Notes under the pieces: model-generated
Databases searched by the model: none
What the model saw: only the letters and a program-made list of their open reading frames with translations
Told to the model about the DNA's origin: nothing
In this document: positions 10,709 through 23,250 of the stretch, in pieces
Layout of the letters: each line of letters starts with the position of its first letter
Position numbering within the stretch: position 1 is the stretch's first letter
Program-made: the position numbers and the translations under genes
DNA from: Henckelia pumila
Lineage: Eukaryota > Streptophyta > Magnoliopsida > Lamiales > Gesneriaceae
NCBI RefSeq assembly: GCF_033568475.1
Contig: NC_133123.1
Span: forward strand, 23,484,622 to 23,548,621
Reading direction: 5' to 3'
DNA length: 64,000 bases

Positions 10709-13577
10709 TGAAACGCCTACTACTAATAAAATGCGGAAAAACTTTTTTTTTTTTTTTTATACTATACTATATACATATACGCCCATACATATATGTATAA
10801 ACTTTAAAAATAATATTACAAATAATAACTCGCTTAATAAAATCATAAACATTTATTTGATAAAATCTTGAGTCATGCAATAGATAAAATAATGTCTATA
10901 ATGAAAATTTATAACTTATGTCTACTAAAATCATGAAAAATCAATAAGTAATCATAACCACTGAAAACATAAAAATATCCTGAATAAATAACTCATGCAT
11001 AAATAAAATTCTAGCGAGACGGTCACGGGACCACTGCCATGCTCGCTCATACGTCCTCGCCACCGGTAGGAGCTACATCATACTCACCTGCACCATATAA
11101 GCGTAGTGAGCCTAGAGGCTCAACATGTCTAATCCTTTATAACAAGGTTAAAAATAATGCATCACGTAAATACTAATACATATACATGTACATGAGCATG
11201 CGTGGAAACATTTTTCATAACATAAATGCTTAATCATAAATCTTATACATAACATAACTTTCTTCATCATACATAACATAATTGAGCATGTCATAAACAT
11301 AAAAACTGTGTATGGTCATATCCATGAATGTGACTGATAACTGTGCCGACTGATCAGTCTAAAGAACCATCGTACGTGGCGGTGGATAAATCCACCTCTA
11401 TGCTGGTAGTAAACTACCTCTGTGCCAGTGGTAAAACCCACTTCTATGCCGGTAGTAGAACTACCTCTGTGTCAGTGGTAAAACCCACTTCTATGCTGTC
11501 ACATCACTTCAATTTCCATAAAAATATTTTTCATGCTCAAATCTTAATCATAAACACATCATAAAATATTTCATGTATGCATGCACTTAAAATATGTCCG
11601 TAATATATATTTAATTAATTTTAATAATAAATATACTTTTACTTAAAATAGACTTCATGCATAAAAATAATTAAATATATATTCCGGACTTAGTTTATTT
11701 TCATGGATTGGTCCAGACTGCTGGTCTCTCTACTAACCCCTTAACTGACTTAAAGCCTGTTAACTAACTTAAAGCCCATAATTAAATAATTAATTTTAAA
11801 AATTATAATTTTTACTAAAATAAAATACTTAAATGTTATTGGGCTTAAATAAAAATATTTAGGCCCAATAACTAATTAATTCATAAAAATTCCTAGACTG
11901 GCCCAATAAAATCACTGACTAGCCCAAAAATTCCGATGGGCCCACGGGCCCATAAAATTATTGGGTTAACTTAAAATAAATTTAAAAAGCCCAAATAAAA
12001 TTATTTGGAAGCCCAAATAATTTTATTTCTAATTAAATGGCCCAAAAATCCAATTAAAGCATTAAACATTTTAAAATTAAAATACTCGAGCCCGGCCCAC
12101 CTAGCCCGGACCCGGACCTGCCTGACCCGACCCTAGACCCTACTGACCCGACCCACTACCCTGACCCGACCCGGAACCACCCAGAACCCCCCTTACCCGA
12201 CGCCCCCTCTCCTTGCCCTCGGCTGCGCGAGCAACAGCCTTCCGGGGCAGTTGCCGCCGTGCTCCGGCCGTCCACTGGCCGGAGCACCACCACCTACCTC
12301 TAGCCCTCTTCAAGAAGTTTCCAACCATGTAAGAACCAGCCCAAACCATCAAGTATAGAGGGAGAACGAAGCTCTGCAAAACTGCCTACCCGCAGCTCGC
12401 GCGCAGACAGGAGCAGCTGTGGCGTTTTGCTTCGTTCTCGAGATTCCGACCACCTAAAATCGCGAAACCAATTGCAAAACTCAGCCAACATCTAGTAGGT
12501 TCCAACCCAACAAACCTCACCCAAAATAGTGGCCTGAGGAGGGAGAACGAAGCCTTCTCCCTCAGAACACAAATCTGCGCGATCTGGTGCACTAGAGGAG
12601 AAGTGCTTCGTTTCAGACCAACCATGGACAAAACCAACAGGACCACACGACCACAAGGACCCTAAGACATGCCCTCAGATGTGGATTAGCCGCCTGGACC
12701 TTTACCATGCATAAAAAACGTGATCATACTCATGAAAAATCAAGCAAAACGTGAGAAAAAGGAAAGGAAAATACCATCTGCATATACTTCTGAACAACAA
12801 ACATATATACCACAAACTTTCTGCTGTAAAAACCAAAATAATAGCTTATATGGTGTTGAGAAAAGAATTAAACATGTCTTTCGTAATTATTTGACAACGA
12901 ACGATGCGTTTACGGGACTCCGGGACGACGAACCTCCAAAATAACTCAAAGAACTCGAAGCTTTCGGCTATGGGGCTGTTGTTTCTGTTGAAGCCGATGA
13001 AGGAGAAGGTGAGGGAGAGGATGGAGGCGGCTTAGACGTGAGTTTAGAGTGTAGGGTTTGGTTTAGGATAATTTTTTTTGTATAATAAATATTAACTAAA
13101 TAATATAGATAATATACCATAGAAAAATATAATTTAAAACTCTCTAATAATAATAAAAATCTGATAAAATATCTCCTAATCTCGAAATTATTAAATAGGC
13201 AAATTTTAAAAATTAATAAAAGTCAATAAAGAGACTAATTTTTGGCTAAAAATAGCCCCTTAAATAAATATATAACTAAATACTAAAATTTTCTTGACAA
13301 AATACCTTAAAATATTATTTTAAGGCTCATAAAACTCATAAAATATTTTTGGCTAAATATTTTGGTATCTCGTCCGTCCACGGTCCCGTCTACGCGATCA
13401 AAACCAATTAATTTCCATAAATCACAAAAATCACTAATTTTGGGTTAAATGCTAAAATAACTTAAATTATGCATATAAATCACATAATAACACATAAATT
13501 CATTTAACCCTTATTTTAAAATTAATTTCTCCTAATTATGCATGCGAATTTACGTATTAAAATTTCCGGGTGTTACA
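10709..13577 (-). mobile_element. Solo LTR of a related Ty3 family inserted in element A gag
   Basis: This 2869-bp unit starts TGAAACGCC and ends CCGGGTGTTACA, like the element A LTRs but clearly diverged, and is flanked by cctgt on both sides (10704-10708; 13578-13582). There is no internal region. It is therefore a solo LTR, the usual product of recombination between the two LTRs of a once complete element. It shares with the A LTR the block rich in GGCCCA-type motifs (about 11770-12060) and a GC-rich block. Frames within it (for example 12140-12379) are not credible genes. Orientation is inferred from similarity to the A LTR. Confidence 0.92.
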
Positions 13578-14362
13578 CCTGTAAACTGCTTCTTCGCAGG
13601 AGGCTGCGAAGATGGTCGCTGATACGCAGCTTGAAACTGCCTCTTCCCCTGCTGCTCTCTCTGAATCTCTCTCCGACCCTCCTTGGAACGCAAGGCTCTA
13701 CTGACTGCAGACTCATAAGTAAGGACGTCTGCCATGCGAACATCATGCTTGATATCCGCCTTCAAACCCTCCACAAACTGCCTCAACTTCTCTGGTGGAC
13801 TATCTGAAATCAGAGGCACAAAGTGACAGCCCCTCTCGAACTGTCTCACATACTCAACCACTGTCTTGTCCCCCTGACGGAGACTCATAAACTCACGGAT
13901 CATGCGACTGCGCACATCCTCAGTGAAGTACTTGGCGTAGAAGATACGCCTAAACTCTGCCCATGTCAGTGTAGGAAGGTGAACTCCTCTGGCTGCACCC
14001 TCCCACCAGAGTGCTGCATCACCCCTCAGCATGTACGTCGCACAGTTCACCCTGTCGGTGTTTGTGATCCCCATATAAGCAAAGATGGACTCCAGAGAGC
14101 GAATCCATCCCTCCGCCACCAAAGGATCGGTGGTACCAACAAACTCCTTGGGTCCCTTCTTCTGGAACCTCTCAGCAACGTCCTCCTCATGGGACAACCT
14201 GGGACGAGTAGCCTGCTGCTCTAACAGAGCAGTAATCCCTGCCATCATATTCGCATTGACCTGCTCCAATGCTGCTAGAGGGTTCTGCGGAGGTGGAGGT
14301 GGAGGTGGAGGTGTAGGTGGAGGTGGAGATCCCCCACGTCTGTTCATCGGTCTAGGAGGCAT
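13578..14362 (-). pseudogene. gag: Element A gag N-terminal part
   Basis: Start chosen at the ATG of MPPRPMNRRGG (14360-14362), five codons inside a slightly longer frame, because Gag proteins of this branch commonly begin MPPR. A proline run follows, then the retrotransposon-gag domain: ERFQKKGPKEFVGTTDP, DAALWWEGAARG, TWAEFRRIFYAKYF and SLRQGDKTVVEYVRQF. The frame is open until it runs into the solo LTR at 13577. It would supply the particle shell protein. Confidence 0.88.
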
Positions 14363-14535
14363 TCTGCACCACGACATATTTCTTTACGTAAATCACCATG
14401 CATAACTAAGTTGTTTAAAATTTAATGCTAACTTAAATTCTAAAAATTAAATCATGCTATAAACACTTAAAACTTACAGACCGGTAGCGTGGATTTCTGA
14501 GCTCGCATAGCAGTAATGACCCCTCCAAGAACCGT

Positions 14536-14547
14536 GCTTTGATACCA
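14536..14547 (-). other. Primer binding site of element A
   Basis: On the coding strand TGGTATCAAAGC follows the 5' LTR by two bases. It differs at one position from the complement of the plant initiator Met tRNA 3' end. Confidence 0.85.
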
Positions 14548-14549
14548 AC

Positions 14550-17175
14550 TGAAACGACCCTAACTCTATAATTAATAAATAATATGCGGAAAAATTTTTT
14601 TTTTTATACTTACTAAATAAAATATGTACATATATGCCCATACATATATGCACAGAATAAAAAGATTTAAAAAAATAAATAAATAAATAAATAAATAATT
14701 AAATACTTAAATAAAAATGCATTCTTTAAAATAAAATAAATATCTGAGTCAAACATTTAATTAAAAATACTGCATAAATAAAATGATTAAAATTTGCATG
14801 CACTGACAATATTCAATAAAATATTCAAAACTCACAACCACTGAAAAATAATATAAAATGTGTAACGTGCTGACATAATAAAAAACATGCATGTGACTCA
14901 GACATCTATCACGGTCACGGGGTCACTGCATGCCCGCTCATACATCCTCGCCTCCGGTGGGTACAACCTCATCCTCAACGTACTCACCTGCACCATACCA
15001 GTGTAGTGAGCCTAGAGGCCCAACATGCTAACATAACAAGGGTTTAAAATAATTTAAAACAATTAAATACTAATACATACATATACATGAATGAGCATGC
15101 TTGAAAATTTCATAACATAACATAACTTAACTTAAATAACATAATACATAAACATTGTTGAGCAATTTATTTTCTAACATCGCATGGTTGTATCCGTAGT
15201 GTAACCTTAAATCATACATTAAATACTGATCAGCGTGGAAACCAATGTACGTGGCGGTGACGAATCACCTCTTAAATTGGCAGTAAACTGCCCTTCAATA
15301 GTTCATATATGGGGACGAATCCCCCTTAAATTGTCACACTACTTCAAATTCCAACATAAAATATTTTATTATTGCTCAACCTTAAACATTTAATTATGCA
15401 TAAAATTATTTCATGAATGCATGTACTTAATTAAAATGTGTGTCCTTCATATATATTTAATTTAAATTTTTTACTAACATATAAATATTAAAATAACTTC
15501 AATGCATAAAAATAATTAAATATATAATCAGGGCACATGCAATTTTCTCATGGATGGTCCTGGACTGCTGGCCCTAAAACTCAAGCCCATTTACTTAAAT
15601 CTGACCCATAAACACTGAGACTGGCCCAATAACATACTTAAGCCCAATAAAAATTATTCTAAGCCCAATTAAATAATTAAAGCCCATTAAAGCATTCTAG
15701 GCCCAATAACAACTTAAACTGGCCCAATGGGCCCAAAAGCCCAAATACTGGCCCAATAACTTTTATGGGCTCAAAAGCCCATAAAATTAATGGACTAACT
15801 TAATTAAAATTTTAAAAACCCAAATAAAATTATTTGGAAGTCCAAATAATTTTATTTCTAATTAATTGGCCCAAAAACCCATTAAATCATAAAATACTTT
15901 AAAATTAAAAAGACTCGAGCCCGGCCCACCAAACCCGGACCCGAACCCACTTAACCCGACCAACTACCCTACTGACCCGACCCGGACCACACCTAAAACC
16001 CTAAACCCGATCCCCCTTGCCTCTTCTCGGCTGCCGGCCTGCTCCGGCCGCCCTTGGCCGGAGCGCCGCCGCCCAGACGTAGCCCACGTCTGGGCGGACC
16101 TGACCAGCCCCAGCCCCCATGCAGTCCCACGCACCGAGCCGTGGCCCTCTTCCTCGAAACCCTAGCTGCGCCTCTATCTGCCCTTCCAGCCCTCACCTGT
16201 TCGGCCGAGCCCAATCCAGCCCCTAGCCCAGCCATGGCTCGACCCTAAGGACCCTACCAGACCTAAGAACCATCAGCCAACAGCCCTTGACCGATCCATG
16301 CCTAAAAGAAGTGAACATGAAATAAGAATGGGAAAATTCGAACTCCTCAAACCATAACACACTTGTTCTTCTGAAAATTCTTGAAAGAATCCAATGCATT
16401 CACACACACACCGTTATACACTGATATAATACAAAGAAATAAAGAAGGGATCATGCCTTTCACCGTAAAAACGAAGAGAAAACGAGCGTGAGACGATTCC
16501 GGGACGACGGGAGCGATGACAACCGACTTGGACCTTCAAAAACCGAGGCTATGGTGTTCTTTCTTGTGGGAAGCCGATGAAGATGATGAATGGAGGGGAG
16601 GGAGGCGGCTAAGAGGGGTAATCGGTTAAGGGTTTGGGGTAGATTAGGTTAGAGTTTTTATTTTAATAAAAATAGGTTTTTAGGATAATTAAAATATATA
16701 AATAAGGGTTTTTAAATTCAAAATATATAACTTAAAACTCTAACTAACAATTAAAATCTGATAATAAATTTAACAATCCCGAAATACATAATTAAGAAAA
16801 TTTTAAAAATACTAAAAAGTCAATATTTTAGCTTATTTTGAATAAAAACGGACTCCTAAAATTATATAAAATTAAATACTAAAAATTTTGAGATAATAAA
16901 ACTCAAAATAATATTTTAGGGCTCTAAAAAGGCTCATGAAATTAATTGGCTAGAAAGTTGTCATCTCGCCCGTCCACGGTCCCGTCTACGCGATAAAATA
17001 ATTAAAATACTAAAAATCATAAAAATCACTAATTATGGGTTAAATGCTTAAAAATAAATTTAAATCATACACAAATAATTCACATAATTATTTAACCCTT
17101 AAATCTAAAATTTACATAATTAAATATCCTAATTATGCATGCGGATTTACGTATTTAAAAATACCGGGTGTTACA
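14550..17175 (-). repeat. 5' LTR of element A
   Basis: 2626 bp, matching 4193-6827 with scattered substitutions and small length differences. It ends at the target duplication catac (17176-17180). Confidence 0.92.
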
Positions 17176-17240
17176 CATACTCTACCTTATTGTGTAAATT
17201 TCTTTAATTAACAAAAAAATATCATTATAAAAGAAATAAA

Positions 17241-17847
17241 CTAGGGCTGCGTTTACTTAGTAGAATGAGATTACACGTGGATAAATCATATTAGGATTAT
17301 TAAAATGATTTTGAAGGATTTAGAATAATGATGGATAACAGTAACATGTTTACTTCGAGTTATTAATTTTGAAATTGAAATAATGATTGAAGGAGGAATG
17401 ACAGTTTTACCCTCAATTTATGATATACAATCTAATGCTTAAATTTGTATTCATATAATTTGGATTGAGTTATTTTTTAACTAAATTATTATTGATTCAT
17501 ACGGAGGCATTTTCATTTATCAAAATTATTAGGTATAAAAATATGTATTTTTTCAAAAATAATAAAATTAATAAATTGAGTTATAAAAAAGAGAGAGACG
17601 GAAAGAAATTAGGAGGAAAACAAAAAAATTGAAGGAGGGTAGATTAGGATTTATGTGTATTTTTTTCATAAATATTGGTTAGGATGTGTTATCCATTGTG
17701 TAATTAAGGATGTTTAATCTCACGAATTAGGGTTAAATGACGGGTCTTGAGATTTGAGAGATTTGATTTTTTTTTTAAGTAAACAATGGATTATGTTGGA
17801 TTAATAAGCTTATCATATTGTTATCAAGTTAAGTAAACACACCCTAG
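17241..17847. mobile_element. MITE-like element with inverted ends
   Basis: The two ends are inverted copies: CTAGGGCTGCGTTTACTT on the left and, on the opposite strand, CTAGGGTGTGTTTACTT on the right. The ends include a palindromic CTAG, so the target duplication could be CTAG or only TA and I cannot settle the superfamily. The 607-bp unit has no coding capacity. It lies between element A and the CNR6 gene. The remaining sequence to 18894 is AT-rich, with the CNR6 promoter presumably in its last few hundred bases. Confidence 0.55.
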
Positions 17848-18894
17848 ATGTTTTTTTTTATTTGGTTGAACTTTTTATCTATACAAAATTTAAACACTTC
17901 TCGATAACTTAGTATTACACATCATGTCTAATTTGGAAATTGATTTAGGCAGAGTTTGGTAGGAGGATTAAATATTATTTTACTATTCATATTTGTTTTG
18001 TCTAATTTTGGATTCAAATTTTATAAATTATTAGTATCGTATAGCATTATATTATCTAAATATATTAATTTACTATTCTTATATTATTCATTCATCGTCT
18101 CGTACTCATACAGAGTCAAACCGTGTCTTAAACTTTTAAAGATGCATTTAAAGTTACATGCTAGCTAGTTACTTCGGATTTGGATAAATAACTTATAAAA
18201 TATTTTTATAAAAATGATTTTTTTACAATTATTTCACGACAAATTTAAAGTGTTATTTAGGAATAAATACGCGTTCTGACAATTATTATATAAAAACTTT
18301 ATAATTAAAAATAATTACGAAGATATTTGGATAAATATCTATGAAAACCTTTTAAATTGTAATATTTTTTTTCGATTTATTACTCCGCGTTTAAAAAAAA
18401 AAAAACATATTTTGCTTAGGAGAGAGATGATTCAATCCCACGTAAAAAGCAAAAAGAAAAAGAAAACAAATTGATTAACCTGCCTAATCATCTGACGTGG
18501 AAGAATTTGATTGGGTAGAACAACACGACGTTTTCTATACTCCGCCTCAGTAGAAATCAGAACTAACCCTCCCTGGAACCCACCTGCAAGTTACCCCAAG
18601 AAAATTTTCAGGAATTTTCGCACCAAAATTCTCGCAAATCTTCAATTTTAATTCAATGGCAATCGCGTTACTCATCAGTAAATAATAGCACATTGATTGT
18701 GTAATATACATTTATCCCCTGCGGTTACGTAGCAAAGTTCTTGTAACTACTCTGTATGCATCGGTTGTTTCTTTTGAGTTGATTTCTCTTGAATTTGAGT
18801 TGAAGGTATTCGAGAATGAATTGATTATTGTTTGATTTGGTCTGGGTTTTTGGGTTCTCTTTTTTTTTTTTCCCCTCAGATCTTTAAGAGGTAA

Positions 18895-21800
18895 ATGGAG
18901 GAGGAAGTGAAACACGCGTCTGCGTATGTGAAGTTGAAGAGGGATCAGGTGCCGCTTGAAGACATTACTCCCGGAGAGCTTAATCAGCCCGTTGATGTTC
19001 CTCAGGCATGTTTTAGATTCGTGCATATTGTGTTATAATTGATGATGCATTTTTGTAGTGTGGACTCTTCGTGAAAAAGTTTGACTTGAATGGATCTGTG
19101 TAGCTCGATTGTTTTTGAGGGAGATGGGTCATTGTAACGAGTCGTCCTGGTTCTTAGATTATGAGTTTTTGTCTCGATGCTTTAATGTGTCAATGATATC
19201 AGGATTTACATGTGTATTTATCATTTTGATTCATGTTCTCTATTATGTATGAAGTTTAATTTTATAAGAGTGGGGATTCATTGATATATATATATATATA
19301 TAGAATTGAGTGTTTAGGTTTGCATAGGATTGCCTTGAAACGTCTGGTTTGGTTTGGTTTGGATGCCTTCGAAAGCAATCTGTTTGACATCTTTTCGAGA
19401 TGAAGTAACAAGCAGAGAGCTTCATTCTTTTGCTTGAACAATCATTGCTATGATCTTGGGTGTAAGATGAAGTTTCTTTTGGCAATTATTAGTGCCATCA
19501 TCTTATCAATTGGGGCTAAGTTTGTACCTATGGGGACAGTTAATACATAATGATGAGGAGAAAACATATTCATTGATTTTAATTCCCACTGTGTAGCGGA
19601 TCATTTGTATTTGAACTGATTCAAGGATATCCCTCATTTAAGCTCTTATGATATAGCATGATACTTCATGATATATTTAATCTGCCACTATTTTATCTAT
19701 GAAACTTTTTAAATGCCGGTATTTTATCTATGAAACTTTTTAAATATCACTTTAAAATTTTTTGATGTGGTTTCATTCAAATTTATTTTGTGTTTTTGTG
19801 CTCACTACAATCTTACGTATTTTAATCAAAACATTTTAAAGTGAGGATTTAAAATCTATCCGTGTGCTTCCATCTGCAGCTGCACGTTCAAAAATGCAAC
19901 GAATGTGGACAGCCTTTACCAGAAAGCTATCGAGCCCCTGCAGATGAACCTTGGAGTAATGGGATTTTTTCATGTGCTCAGGATACAGAAAGTTGTAAGT
20001 TGCATTCTTATCACGTCAGACAAAGTGGATAGTCAACTATTGTCAAATGTTTGATCACACTCTTATTTATTGGATTGATCTTAGAGCTCAATGTCCAATT
20101 ATAACAGACTTGCGTAGACTGGCACCAGATACATGAAAATCAAGTAAATGAAATAGAAAATTCATGTCTAACAACCTTCCGAATCCACTATTGGAGCATG
20201 CTGTGAGCAACCAATTTGTCAACACAAAGTACATCTTGATTCCAAACAAGCGAGAAACAATAATCAACTAGGGTAGGTCCGTATTGATGAACCAAGGATC
20301 CAAGGGTAGGTCAGGATCTCTCTATGGCGGATGAAAAACATGCATTCTCATGTCCATGAGCCCTCCTTTCTTCAATTAAGATATCAGCTTCTACCACGGA
20401 ATGTTAAACAGGTTTCTTGTCTTGTTATTTTCTTTGACCTTCATGTCGATCATGGTCATGTGGTTGATCTCCATGCGTGTTACGTAGTTTGGGATAGAGA
20501 GTCGATCCTTCATAGTTAAGCACGGCTTTGAGCACATACAGTTTCCACTTTATATGGATGTCATTTCTGTTTTACGTTCACAACAGACCTTGATGCCATG
20601 TATGGAAAACATTGTCACTCCAATACAAAATTGAGGCCTGTCATTGTGAAGCAATTTGGTCACAGAATGTATAAGGAATCCGTGGTCAGCCTAAAAAATT
20701 TGGCTATTGTGCATAACACTTTTATGTTATTGGCATAGTGGCTTCCGTGGTATCAAACAGAGATTAGATCTGCAGACCTGGTGATGGAACCAATCATTGT
20801 TACAACCATGGATCCATGGTTGTGCTTCCTTTGATTACTTGCAAAATGACCAGTGTTACGAGAGTCCTTTTTGTCATCTAGCATGGTTGTAATCATGGAG
20901 CAGGGACAGATTCGTGGTTACCTTGGTCAAGGTTTCAACACTCCATCTTCTCTACATCTTTAGGCATGTGATATGTCCTTTTGCTCGTAGAGTCTACGTG
21001 ACATGAATTTTGTTGACTTCCCTTGATATTTTTCCCATTTTTTTCTTCGTTCAACCTACACATTCAACAAACAGACAATCATAACCTGCAATATAGGAAA
21101 GAAATATGTCAGTGTGCACGAGTACAACGGTAAAATACAGGCAGATAAAGTCATATAATTCACACTTATCAAATATATTATAAACTGTGGGGAAAACTTT
21201 CAAGTTTATATGAGCACATTAACTTTAATATACTATGAATGGCTTTCCTTGATTTTCTTCTTACTACCATCTAATCTGTTTGTTGTGACATAATGCCACA
21301 AATTAAAATAGTTGCTCTAAAGTTCCTTTCCCCTCCTGCAATAGGCTGGACAGGACTATTTTGTCCCTGCGTTTTGTTTGGTCGTAACTTTGAACAAGTG
21401 AGAGACGACGCAACATGGACTGGGCCCTGCATGTGTCATGCCGTGTTTGTGGAGGGTGGCCTAGCACTTGCTGCAGCAACAGCAGCCCTACATGGTTTTA
21501 TCGACCCTGGGACTACCTGCCTCATTTGGGAGGGTTTGTTTTTCAGTTGGTGGATGTGTGGAATATACACTGGCCTTGTACGACAGTCATTGCAGAAGAA
21601 ATACCATCTGGAGGTGAACTTGATTCTTTTATTTATTTGAATCTACTTATTGCTGATAAGCTGCCATATATTAAAACTTTAAGAGGCTCTTCATTCTTTT
21701 TTGTTTAAAGACTATGAGTGGTTTCAGATTGCCGTTGCTTCATTGTGGCTATCCTTTTCATATAAATGCCCTGTATCTGTCATTTCCCAACAGTCAGGCA

Positions 21801-22605
21801 TGTTTTCCATCGTCTTTTTTTCCATTGGTTTCTTTCTTTTCCTGCCAGAGATTTTTCAAACAAAATAATATTTGTGGGTGTGTTTGGATTTGTTTCAGGA
21901 AAAAATAATAATAATTTGTGAATCCCTTGTTTTCAAGACCAATTATATTATGAAGACAGATAACCACATAATCACTGCACTCTCTCTTGGCATTTTTTTT
22001 AAATAATTAATTTTTTAATGAAAAGGAGACAATAATCCTAATGTATCATGCAGACACAGTGCTTCAGTCGCTTCAAAAAAGGAGTAGGTATTAGTTATGT
22101 TTCAAAAGTATTGGCTGGTGTTCATTCATGATTGTTGCTCTTTCATTTTCTTATGCAGCTGATATTTCCTGCCTTTCCTGAATGAAATATTACTAAAATA
22201 ATGTTTGTTGTTACGATCCCATAATAGTTAAACGAGAAATTTTGGAATGGTTGATGAGTTTGGGTTGGCTGTTGGGCACTTGTGCTTGTGATGTAACACC
22301 AATTAAGCGTCTAAAAAAGGGAGAATATGTTGTTTCAATGTTAATTCACCATATAAGTAATCTGTGCTCCAATGTAGAACTCGCCTTGCGACCCTTGCAT
22401 GGTGCATTGCTGTATGCATTGGTGTGCAATCTGCCAGGAGCACAGAGAGATGAAGGCTCGCCTAGAAGATGATTCCATAATGCCAATGGCCATTGTGAAT
22501 CCGCCTCCGGTTCAAGAAATGAATGCTTCTGGTGATAGACAGGATTCGGCATCGCCCTCTAGGAATGATACCGAGCGAGTTACTGTAGAGATGCAAGCTT
22601 TATAG
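18895..22605 (+). CDS. CNR6: Cell number regulator 6-like PLAC8 protein
   Basis: Four exons (18895-19005, 19880-19994, 21345-21613, 22378-22605) give a 240-residue protein; phases agree at every junction. The sequence follows plant CNR6 proteins: an N-terminal YVKL...[14 protein letters not shown], a Cys motif [12 protein letters not shown], the PLAC8 signature [15 protein letters not shown], a hydrophobic segment ([14 protein letters not shown]), [25 protein letters not shown], and [17 protein letters not shown]8/CNR proteins are small Cys-rich membrane proteins tied to organ size and to cadmium or other metal movement; the role of CNR6 itself is less settled. The first intron has a non-canonical GC donor (CAG|GCATGT). 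The start is the only ATG giving the conserved N-terminus. Confidence 0.92.
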
Positions 22606-23250
22606 AGGCCTTTGTTCGAGATGGTCCAAAAGTACGGTTCATATTTTGAATGGTCCAAGAAAGTTGAGAATATTTTTACTCTAATATCGAACCAAAGGGT
22701 GCAGGTTTTAGCCCCCCCTTTTGATTGGAAACCGTGAATATTTGTCCTCAATTATGCTCTTAATTCAATGTTGTCATCGATTACTCCACATGCATGAAGA
22801 GATTGGATGCGAAAGATTATGGTTCCACAATATCGTAAAAGTGATTAAATTCATAAATTATGAAGTAGAGATATATAAGTTATTTAATACTAATGTTGTT
22901 AATTATAATCATCTTTGTACGAGCAAAATCCTTGTCTGTTCATCTGTACAGATTTTCTATAGATACTTTTTTACCAAGCAATTAATTATTAATTACCATA
23001 TTAAATTAAATTAAATACTACAAACACACACACTGTTTCATTAAACTAGAAGGGATTGTGTTAAATTCTGGACCAACCACAGGCTGCCAAGTGGCCCAGT
23101 CTCAAGAATTCAAAATCCATCAGCAACCGTCACAACTGTTCATCCCGCCGGTCAAAACCAAACATAACCAACAACTCAACACCACTTAATTTCTCCAAAA
23201 TCCAAAAATTATTATTACATTATATAATTCCGTAAAATCGATAGCCGAAA
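22606..23250. other. CNR6-TIP5;1 intergenic spacer
   Basis: 645 bp holding the 3' untranslated region of the CNR6-like gene and the TIP5;1 promoter. A TATATAA-like run (about 23219-23226) lies only some 25 bp before the TIP5;1 ATG, which would leave almost no leader, so an upstream start is more likely. No RNA gene or transposon is evident. Confidence 0.5.

Larger units (their letters stand above)
4193..17175 (-). mobile_element. Ty3/gypsy chromovirus A (Tekay/Del-like), 13 kb
   Basis: A full-length element with 2.6-kb LTRs (4193-6827 and 14550-17175) that start TGAAACG and end TGTTACA, flanked on both sides by catac (4188-4192; 17176-17180). On the minus strand the order is 5' LTR, initiator-Met-type primer site, gag, protease, reverse transcriptase, RNase H, integrase, chromodomain-like tail, polypurine tract, 3' LTR. 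That is the Ty3/gypsy order with integrase after RNase H. Long LTRs, this primer site and the C-terminal chromodomain point to the Tekay/Del branch. It is broken by a stop in gag (10661-10663), a solo LTR within gag, a one-base shift at 9816-9820 and a stop at 6921-6923. It also carries an apparent intron (10248-10449). Confidence 0.93.

Noticed and set aside
17956-18168. 70-codon hydrophobic frame upstream of CNR6
   Set aside because: Consists of AT-rich codons, no signal or family, and no supporting splice or promoter evidence.
20100-21000. Possible transposon remnant in CNR6 intron 2
   Set aside because: Composition differs slightly from the flanks, but I found no inverted ends, target duplication or coding trace.
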